A stretch of DNA of 64,000 nucleotides from contig NC_073355.2 of NCBI RefSeq assembly GCF_027580225.2, positions 17,675,501 to 17,739,500 of the forward strand, read 5' to 3'. Each line of letters begins with the position of its first letter. Within the stretch, counting starts at the first letter, position 1. The position numbers and the translations under genes are program-made. The DNA is from Misgurnus anguillicaudatus. Its lineage: Eukaryota; Chordata; Actinopteri; Cypriniformes; Cobitidae. Under the pieces are notes generated by a model. The model was not told the origin of the DNA and made no database searches. It saw only the letters and a list, made by a program, of their open reading frames with translations. Of this stretch, positions 55,637 through 64,000 are shown piece by piece.

Positions 55637-58564
55637 TACTGTTACAATAAATTAGGTGATATAATTTATAACACATTTATTGCAACTGCATAGAAACAAA
55701 GAGAGCTACAGTGTGTTAACAGACGTATAGTTTTAACAATAACAAAGTAACAACAGTAGCCATTTAGTAACAGCAGCAGCTACTGATGTTGCGAAAGCCT
55801 CGGTTGAGTCAACCAATCCATGTCTGTTTAGCAGGCAAAGGGTTCAAGCAAGCTAGATAATCAGAATAAAAGAAGGCTTGAAGACCCTTTTTAGACACCG
55901 TTTATAAAGCTGTATGCTTTATTTTCCTGCTTAGAACAAGCGGTTGATCTTTTTTGTGTGTTAGAAAGTGTGGACAATATGTGATAGCTAGTTAAACTCA
56001 TTTAGGACACTTTGCTTAGCAAATGAGTTGGCAGTGTTTTGTCGCTTCATTGCCATTTCAATCTGTAAATCCATGTAGAGTAACTAAAGTATGTGAGGCT
56101 CATAGACCAGCTTAAACCCACTAAGACCAGCAACCCACCTGGTTTAAACCATTTGTTTGTTCCAACAGGGAAATTATATAAAATAATATTTTTTTATAAA
56201 GTATTACTACTAGAACTGACACGGTTTCTAGTACGATGGTCAGTTGGAAGATTTTATAGTACTGCAAGGCAAATCAAAGCAAAGGTTAGAGATGGCAGTA
56301 ATGTCACAGTGACGGGAGTTCTGGAATGTGAAACCGGATTTGACAGCAACCGGATATATGATGACACACAACAGTGTTTATTGATAATTTTATTTACACA
56401 TCATGGATTCTGATGTGCTTGCACCATTATGGTTACTTACACAAAATATGTTATTTTCTCCACCTGAAAAGATCACGCTGTGATGTATTTATAATCTACT
56501 GGTCACAAGTCATCACGTGATACTGTGCGCAGGTCAGAGGTCACCAAATGTGAAACTCAATAAAATTTTAAATTGTTTCGCATGAGCTTGCACTTTTCAT
56601 GCGTATGAATGAAATGACACTGCTAGAGAGCAACTTGGTTCGTGTGTATTATAAATAAACCAGAATAGCTTGGGGATGAATTAATAAACAACTATTTTTA
56701 AAGTTAATTTAGTGGTATCACATTGTTAAAAGCTTAATTATATGCGATGCTCATAGCATGAGATGATGTTACATAGTTTATTTTCATTATTTAGACATTT
56801 TAAAAAATACATTCATTACAAAAAGTACAAATTTACATGCTACATTTATTTTTGCAACTTTGATGGGTTTGTCTCCAACATGAATCTTGAAACCTATAAG
56901 AAACCATAGATAATTTCACGCCACAATTTTCCACTAACAGAGGATCACAGTTGGTGGATTCCATAAATTTGGGACATGGAGTTTGTTTGATAGGACTAAA
57001 TAACTTTCCATTTTAAAATTTTCTAATCAAATCACGCTTGAGATAAGCTTCCAAAAACACCTGTGCGTTTCCCAGTAGCAATAAGAATGTATTTGTTCAG
57101 TAGTCTAGTTGCGACCAGTATCCTAATGATTTGCTCTTTATCAATTTTGTGCTTGAATTGCACATTCTCTGCTGTGATGTAGCCTGAACTCATTTCAATT
57201 TTGTCACGGATACTGCAGCTTCATTTTCTGCTGTAAATTTCAAACAATAACATCTATCAAATTCCCTCTGCGATATTATATTCGACAAGGCGTTTAAAAA
57301 CAAAAGCACTATAAATCTAAAGTGGATAGCCACTGGTACTACAATGGTGTTGTGGTGGCTGCGTAACCCATGGGCTTTATATGCGCTATGTTCTCCATAT
57401 TAATGCATTTCTATGATCATTCAAGATCATACTGATCACTGTTGACATTTCATTCCGCTTTGTAGATGACCATCAATTTGCAATGTTTCAAACGCCACCT
57501 GGAATGTACCTGTTTCTGGCAGAAGAGTGTGTAAACAATACTACATGCCAAAATCAAAGGAAAATATTTACTCCTCTGCTACCATGCCAGAGAAAATCTG
57601 AATTATATATGTCAATACAGAAACAATAATTCTGTGTCTTTAAAAAAATTTAACATTTAGGAAGATATAGACAAGAATATAATATACTATGTTTTCAGTG
57701 TTTTGTAAAGACCTTACAAAATAAACAGATATATTTGTATTACCATAAAATGAGATTTTTTATCTACATACACTGTGGGTCCTCTTACATGGAAGTCGCC
57801 TTCATGTTTCTACAGTGCATTTTACACAAATATCAATGCAGGAAGCTTTTAAAGACAATATGACAACAAGTCAATACATGCACAAATGCAAAAGTGAATT
57901 ACTGTAGAAGTTTGAGTCAGTTATCGGGCAATGACGCAAAGGGCCCTGCTGAGAACGTGCTGTGAACTGACACTAATAAATTCAGTGTTTACATTTAACA
58001 AATACATTATTCCAAACATTTGACAGAATTTATATTAAACAAGACAAATAATTACAAGCTATGTTTTCTCTGACACAAAAACAGGTGTACAATTATGATA
58101 AGAAACCATAAACAAGTCTTGCTCTTACACCACTTCAGCATATTGTCATCGTGCTATTTATCTTAAATTTGTTGACAGGCTGCGGAAAAATGAATTTGTT
58201 AATACACAGTGAGGCCTAATCTAGACGGACACGGATTTGCTGGGACTTTCCACAATGAGATAAAGCGTTCAATAGTTATCGTTGTGAGAAAGCTGTTAGC
58301 AGTTTCTCACCAGGCCCAGTTTTCTTTGGCCTGAAAAATGAACTTGTCTGCTCGGGGTCTTTTTGTTTCATGCACAATTAAAAACCACAAATCTTAATAT
58401 CATGTTAGACAGATCTTAGCCGTGAAACTCTTTAAAGCATACTCATTTGGGTTGTTTACCATATTTAGGAAACTTGTGAAAAACACAGCTAAGGTCTATT
58501 TAACTAGTAAGCATTGGGCTGTTGCAAATCTACTGTATGTTGTCTGAAAATGTTATATGTTATA
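55637..58564. other. Repeat-poor stretch, candidate island at about 57840-58450
   Basis: The island is mixed in composition (gttatcgggcaatgacgcaa; ggcctaatctagacggacac; ccaggcccagttttctttgg) and free of foldbacks. A 106-codon plus frame at 56093-56413 shows no domain; its start lies in gaccagcttaaaccca-type repeat words. The rest is AT-rich. Confidence 0.35.
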
Positions 58565-59781
58565 CACTCACCTAAAGGATTATTAGGAACATCATACTAA
58601 TACTGTGTTCGACCCCCTTTCGCCTTCAAAACTTTTCTAATTCTACGTGGAATTGATGCAACAAGGTGCTGAAAGCATTCTTTAGAAATGTTGGCCCATA
58701 TTGATAGGATAGTATCTTGCAGTTGATGGAGATTTGTGGAATGCATATCCAGGGCACGAAGCTCCCGTTCCACCACATCCCAAAGATGCTCTATTGGGTT
58801 GAGATCTGGGGACTGTGGGGGCCATTTTAGTACAGTCAACTCATTGTCATGGTCAAGAAACCAATTTGAAATGATTTGAGCTTTGTGACATGGTGCATTA
58901 TACTGCTGGAAGTAGCCATCAGAGGATGGATACATGATGGTCATTAAGGGATAGACATGGTCAGAAACAATGCTCAGGTAGGCCGTGGCATTTAAACAAT
59001 GTCCAATTGGCACTAAGGGGCCTAAAGTGTGCCAAGAAAACATTCCCCACACCACCAGCAGCCTGCACAGTGGTAACAAGGCATTTTTGGTATGATGGAT
59101 CCATGTTCTCATTCTGTTTACGCCAAATTCTGACTCTACCATCTTAATGTCTTAACAGAAATCAAGACTCTTCAGACCATGCAACATTTTTCCAGTCTTC
59201 AACTGTACAATTTTGGTGAGCTTGTGCAAATTGTAGCCTCTTTTTCCTGTTTGTAGTGGAAATGAGTGGTACCCGGTGGGGTCTTCTGCTGTTGTAGCCC
59301 ATCCGCCTCAAGGTTGTGCGTGGTTGTGGCTTCACAAATGCTTTGCTGCATACCTCGGTTGTAACAAGTGGTTATTTCAGTCAAAGTTGCTCTTCTATCA
59401 GCTTGAATCAGTCGGCCCGTTCTCCTCTGACCTCTAGCATCAACAAGGCATTTTCGCCCACAGGACTGCAGCATACTGGATGTTTTTCCCTTTTAATACC
59501 ATTTTTGTAAACCCTAGAAATGGTTGTGCGTGAAACAAAAAACAAAACAGATTGGGAAATACTCAGACCGTCCCGTCTGGAACCAACAACCATGCCATGC
59601 TCAAAATTGCTTAAATCACCTTTCTTTCCCATTCTGACATTCAGTTTGGAGTTCAGGAGATTGTCTTGACAAGGACCACACCCCTAAATGCATTGTAGCA
59701 ATTGCCGTGTGATTGGTTGATTAGATAATAATAATTAATGAGAAATTGAACAGGTGTTCCTAATAATCCTTTAGGTGAGTG
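58565..59781 (-). mobile_element. Tc1-like transposon (1217 bp), inactivated
   Basis: Perfect inverted ends of about 26 bp (cactcacctaaaggattatt..., 58565 and 59781) lie directly between TA dinucleotides (58563-58564 and 59782-59783), the Tc1/mariner target duplication. A single transposase gene on the minus strand fills it but is broken. Length and layout are those of a full element, so it inserted complete and then decayed. Confidence 0.93.
58597..59632 (-). pseudogene. Tc1-like transposase pseudogene with altered catalytic residues
   Basis: The N-terminal helix-turn-helix region is in 59632-59408 (MGKKGDLSNFEHGMVVGSRR). The frame then shifts (59474-59199), shifts again around DWKNVAWSEES followed by TGA at 59162-59164, and shifts a third time for the catalytic end (59142-58597). 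Where active relatives have SDES, this has SEES (first Asp to Glu, 59171-59173). Where they have QQDNAPCH it has QQYNAPCH (second Asp to Tyr, 58900-58902). The third acidic residue in NPIEHLWD is kept (58789-58791). The second and third positions are separated by 36 residues, as in DD36E-type Tc1 elements. No active protein can be made. Confidence 0.88.
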
Positions 59782-59783
59782 TA

Positions 59784-60364
59784 TATTCTCTTGTTGTAAT
59801 ATATATAATTCTTCCTAGCAAACTGTGACATTAGTATCTCCTATTCTCTCATGTGTCTTGTTCAGCATGCTTTCCACGCTGACAGCTACTCTCAGTCAAT
59901 ACATAAGAAAGACACTTGACATCATACTGACATGTCATTCCTACAGCAACCAATAAAGATATTGTGGATATCGACAACTCTGGACAAATGGTAACTTCAG
60001 TCCTGCAGAACAGATTTGAAAACCCTATCACACAAGCAAAGCCATAAAAAAATTGAAAAAATACACTTCAACTTAATGACAGAATTAAAGGGAGAACTGC
60101 CACAATAAAAAGTTTGCTTTGATTTATATCACATGCATGTATTGATGAAATGTTTCTGCCATTACATTACGATTTCTATACCAATTTACATCAAGCCATT
60201 AAATAGTGTGATATGTTTTTAAACAAGTGTTTTACGAGTTTACCTGCTTATTCAGTCTTAATAATTAATAGTAAATTAACTTGTCTTGCTGTCTTCGAAG
60301 GGAGCTCTAAACCTGAGCCCTGAAGCTTCAGAGAGACTGAACTTGAGTGCAATAAACTCAGAAG
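59784..60364. other. Intergenic stretch
   Basis: No frame with a domain and no repeat boundary. Nothing recognised. Confidence 0.5.
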
Positions 60365-60565
60365 GGCAGTTTCTTGTACAGGGTTTAGATTAGGCCAAGA
60401 CTATGCCTTTGTTATGATATTTAAGTACGTATTACAAATATACCTTACAAAAAACATTACTGGTGAGCATCTTAATACAGAACAATGGTACTGATATAGG
60501 TTATGATATTGGTGTTTTCATTTGAGCCAGCTCAAGCATTTTAGTCTTAGACTCTAGACTGCACA
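60365..60565. repeat. Decayed cccggacagggattag-type MITE
   Basis: cagtttcttgtacagggttt with aggccaagactatgcc at the left and gagccagctcaagcatttta with gtcttagactctagactgc at the right look like worn arms of the 52095-53677 family. Similarity is weak. Confidence 0.35.
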
Positions 60566-60573
60566 AATTAAAA

Positions 60574-60988
60574 TTAAAGGGGACATTTCACATTTCACTT
60601 TTTTTAAGATGCAATTGGTGTCCCCAGAATACATATGTCTAGCTCAAAAAACCATACAGATAATTTATTATAACATGTTAAAGTTGGTAGGTGTGAGCAA
60701 AAATGTGCCGTTTTTGGGTGTCCTTTAAAATGCAAATAAGCTGATCTCTGCACTAAATGGCAGTGTCGTGGTGCAGATTAAGGGGCGGTATTATCCCTTT
60801 CTGACATCACATGGGGAGCCAGATTTCAATCAGCTATTTTTTCACATGCTTGCAGAGAATGGTTTACCAAAACTAAGTTACTGGTTTGATCTTTTTCACA
60901 TTTTCTAGGTTGATTGAAACTCTGGGGACCCAATTATAGCACTTAAACATGGACAAAGTCAGATATTTTCATGATATGTCTCCTTTAA
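60574..60988. mobile_element. TTAA-flanked 415-bp MITE (aggggacatttca ends)
   Basis: TTAA lies at 60574-60577 and 60985-60988. Inside, aggggacatttcac and the complement of tcatgatatgtctcc are inverted ends. It has no frame; the middle contains cctttctgacatcacatgg. A common cyprinid MITE type. Confidence 0.72.
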
Positions 60989-63363
60989 CAGTGACTAGAA
61001 TTTAAGTGCGAGTGCCCTCTGCCAGGCTGAATGGTTAAGCAACATGCCGTTTTTGGTCATGTGTACTCTTTTTTTTTCTGTTGAACCAATAACTTCAACC
61101 TAAATGCCTTTATTTTATCACTCGTCTATTTTTATATTTATTACTTATTCTTTATATAATTTTACTTATACATATGTCTAGTGTTGACAGCAAAGGTAGG
61201 ATTTCATTGTGCAATGTCCTGTGGCTTTATATATGGCAATAAACGCTTTATGATGTGACATTACAGCCGAGCCACAGGCAAAGAACATCCAACTGGCTGA
61301 TTGGAACCATTAAAACATGCACACGTGACTGTCCTAAGATTTATTTAAGAATGTTATTCTTTACGCCTTACTGTTTTGGGGTAGTAGTAAAAGACCTACT
61401 AAAATACACAGTAATAATATAATGAAACATGAGTATGCAAGTTCAATTTTTCTCTTTTTTATTCAATTTTGAAGGCTTGCAATGAAGAAAGCAGGTTTTT
61501 GCCACCACAACATGAATAAAGTTATATAAAAATATTTCCCTGGGTTCTTCAATTGGTGTTTTGAAGAAATTAACTTTTGTATGAAGTCTTTATTGTGATC
61601 ACAATATATTCATCTGGTTACCATTCTGAGCATGCATAAGTATTTTACCTTAAAATGATTGTTTAAACTTTTCTTAGGTTTAAATGATATACCAAACTTG
61701 AAATAGACTCAGACGTTGCATCCCCCTCTATGTATAGTAGTAAATTATAAATGAATGCATTGAAGATTTAATTTCTATTTTGTTCATACTGTAAGTATTG
61801 ATACTGTCAAAAAAAGAAAAACTAATATAAAAGATGTGTTTGGCATCCCTGTGCTGCTGCTTTGATGTAATATTACTGTACATCACACACTGTACACTGT
61901 AGATGAAAATTGCAACAGCATTAAACCAAAGACTTCCTTCCAACATTGCTAAAAAGTCAGAAAATGAAACATTTATATATACAAGATAGTTATTGTATTT
62001 CAACAAAAGTTTTGTGCAAATTGAAAACCTTGAATTAACTTTCCGCTCGTCACAATTTCCTATCATCAAAGACTGAAGTAGAAAACTATCCAATTAAATG
62101 AAAAATACAGCTTATAGATTTGCTTTTGTGTCTCATCAAAGTATTCCCATTTCGTTTCGAGCAAATGATTCTAAGGACACAAAATGAGTTACCTATGCAT
62201 TGTATTCAAAGTGTTGCTTAATGAACCTCTGTCAATGAAAGGTCCTGTCCTTTAAGGCAAGATAGGCTAATCACTTCAAAACATACCCAGAGTTAGCGGC
62301 TCTACCTGAGACAAATGAGCGCCCGCTTTATTGATTTCTTTCCGACAGTTGTTAATTTCGTAGTCGGAGCATCGGAAATCGGAAAGCCTTGTCGATATGG
62401 TTTCATGCGGAATACTTTCTTACTGCTCTCGAAGCGTTTGCCAACTCCTGGTTTAACTTTTATCATGTTTATTCCAGACACTGGCACTAATTATCTTTTG
62501 CTTTCATGCTTCAACAGAAAGAGAGCCTTTGAATTACTGGCTCAACTCTTGTCTGTCTTGGCCTATCAAGAGGCAACAGCATGCATAATTCATTTGCACA
62601 GATTCCCCTGCAATGTCTCTGAGAGCTCATCAGCCATTCCCATGTAACCACAGAAATTACAGACACAACTGCGTGGCTGTTTTTAACACTGATCGCAGTT
62701 GAAAATCCATAACCCGGACGATTATCTGCTGCAGTCAGTGTCATCGGGGAAGTGGAATTATCTCTACTGCTTTAATAGATTCATTAGGAAATTAAATACA
62801 GGCCTCTGCTTGAGTCTATATAAAGAACATATATTTGGCATATTGCTCACAGTCAACGTGATCTCGCGAGAAAACGTGTTTATTTTTAGGTAAAGTGTGT
62901 GTTTTTACCACACCTACATTTACTTACATTTTTATACACACTAAAACGTATAATATCGACGTGTTGGCAGTACTAATACATACAGATTAGTACCTATTCT
63001 TCCTATTCGTAAATATAAAATATCTTTAAAATGCTATATTGTTACAAAAATTTTCCAACACATTTTTGTCCAGTACATTGCAGAATATAAGCATAAAGAA
63101 TATAAATAAAGATTAATACATTACATTTTTTTACATTTTTGTATAAAAAGGGTTTGGGGTAAAGTTCGGTTGGTAACATTATCAATAAAATTGTTAAAGT
63201 GAAACTATACATCAATCTTTATGGTATGAAAGATTTGAAAATATTTTACATTTTGTAGCTGTAAAAAACATAATAATGCTACGATTAAATGTTGCAATTC
63301 TATATTGTACGTTTTAGCATCTGTCTACCAAAAAATATGTTTTGTGTTTTTGAAAGATATGTA
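60989..63363. other. Repeat-poor stretch, candidate conserved non-coding island at 62280-62900
   Basis: The island stands out by balanced composition and dense motif-like words such as atgcataattcatttgcaca (62581-62600, octamer/homeodomain-like), gagctcatcagccattccca and tctgctgcagtcagtgtcat. Frames on both strands (62315-62647 plus, 62302-62487 and 62511-62744 minus) have no domain and overlap each other, which argues against coding. The rest is AT-rich. Confidence 0.38.
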
Positions 63364-63725
63364 TTAAAGGTGCAATGTGTACATTTTAGCGGCATCTAGG
63401 GGTTGCGAATTGCAACCAATGGCTCAGTGCACTGCTCTTCCCTTGCTTTTGAAACGCATAGAGAAGCTAGCCACCACCAAAAAAATGTAATCGACGGAGA
63501 CAACTTAGTAGAAAGAGTTTGTCCATTAAGGGCTTCTGTAGAAACATGGCGACACAAAATGGAGACTTCCACGTAAGGGGACCTTCGGTGTATGTAGATA
63601 AAAACGTCTCATTCTAAGGTAATAAAAACTTAACGATCTTTATACACCCCTGAGAATATAGTTTTGGATATTATTTTGCATTTCTGTCAAGAGATCCTTT
63701 TATAAATGACACACTGCACCTTTAA
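63364..63725. mobile_element. TTAA-flanked MITE (aggtgca.tgtgta ends)
   Basis: ttaaaggtgcaatgtgtaca at the left and the complement of gacacactgcacctttaa at the right are inverted repeats with TTAA at both ends. The interior includes catggcgacacaaaatggag. Non-coding; a common cyprinid repeat. Confidence 0.76.
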
Positions 63726-63875
63726 TACTATTATTAACAGCGAGACCAGGCTGTCAGCGTATGACAAAGCGGATGCTGTGACATTCTGTAGTTTAGTAAT
63801 CTTGACCCTCAGTTACATAATAATGTAGATTATTGTATGCTTGAAATAAATTAATTTATTCACTTATTCAGGTGT

Positions 63876-64000
63876 TTAACTCTTTCCACGCCATTGACAA
63901 GATAACTCATCAATTAAGAAAAACATTCCACTGCAAATGAGGCTTTCCTGATGAGTTTTTACGATTATATGTAATTCCGCTATTATCCACTAGATGACTT
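63876..64000. mobile_element. TTAA MITE (ctctttccccgcc family), cut by the window end
   Basis: ttaactctttccacgccatt, then gacaagataactcatcaatt, matches the ends of the copies at 19033 and 32317. The right end lies outside the window. Confidence 0.7.

Overview
The window looks like nuclear DNA from a teleost fish, most likely a cyprinid. It is AT-rich and carries (AC)n tracts, tRNA-derived SINEs, a dead Tc1-like element, TTAA-flanked MITEs, palindromic MITEs and very long foldback elements of the kind that crowd carp, goldfish and zebrafish genomes. I found no convincing host protein-coding exon, rRNA or functional tRNA. The stretch is best read as intergenic or deep intronic DNA. The species call is inference; the repeat structures were read directly.

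Layout. 1-15.9 kb: a hAT-like element with a second element nested in it that carries a RecQ-helicase fragment; a TTAA foldback copy; a TA-flanked element; a 1.58-kb near-perfect foldback element; a SINE; a 2.25-kb element with ACTTTATTTTGATGG ends; and a LINE reverse-transcriptase fragment. 15.9-19.0 kb: a small non-autonomous LTR retrotransposon with 5-bp target duplication and a proline-rich ORF, inserted into a short satellite. Its 3' LTR carries a 137-bp tandem duplication and a 528-bp MITE, which together account exactly for the length difference between the LTRs. 19-32 kb: TTAA MITEs, palindromic MITEs, (AC)n, a SINE, a 1.36-kb TIR element and several repeat-free islands. 32-35 kb: a tightly nested block of MITEs with several clean target duplications. 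36-45 kb: tandem repeats, second copies of the TTAA foldback and of the long foldback, and other TIR elements. 46-51 kb: a CpG-rich MITE, (AAAAC)n, a SINE, (AC)n and the 3' end of a dead LINE ORF. 52-56 kb: nested TIR elements, one holding a short ORF resembling the N-terminus of transposon-borne P2X7-like proteins. 58.5-59.8 kb: a Tc1-like element with both catalytic Asp residues altered. 60-64 kb: TTAA elements and a repeat-free island; the window ends inside a TTAA MITE.

The most unusual signal is strand-coherent A-to-G change in the arms of the long foldback element, strongest in the copy at 43.4-44.9 kb. In a hand alignment the changed A residues mostly follow T or A and the kept ones mostly follow G or C, as expected for adenosine deamination of double-stranded transcripts. 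Several repeat-free islands with mixed composition are candidate conserved non-coding elements. All alignments were done by eye.
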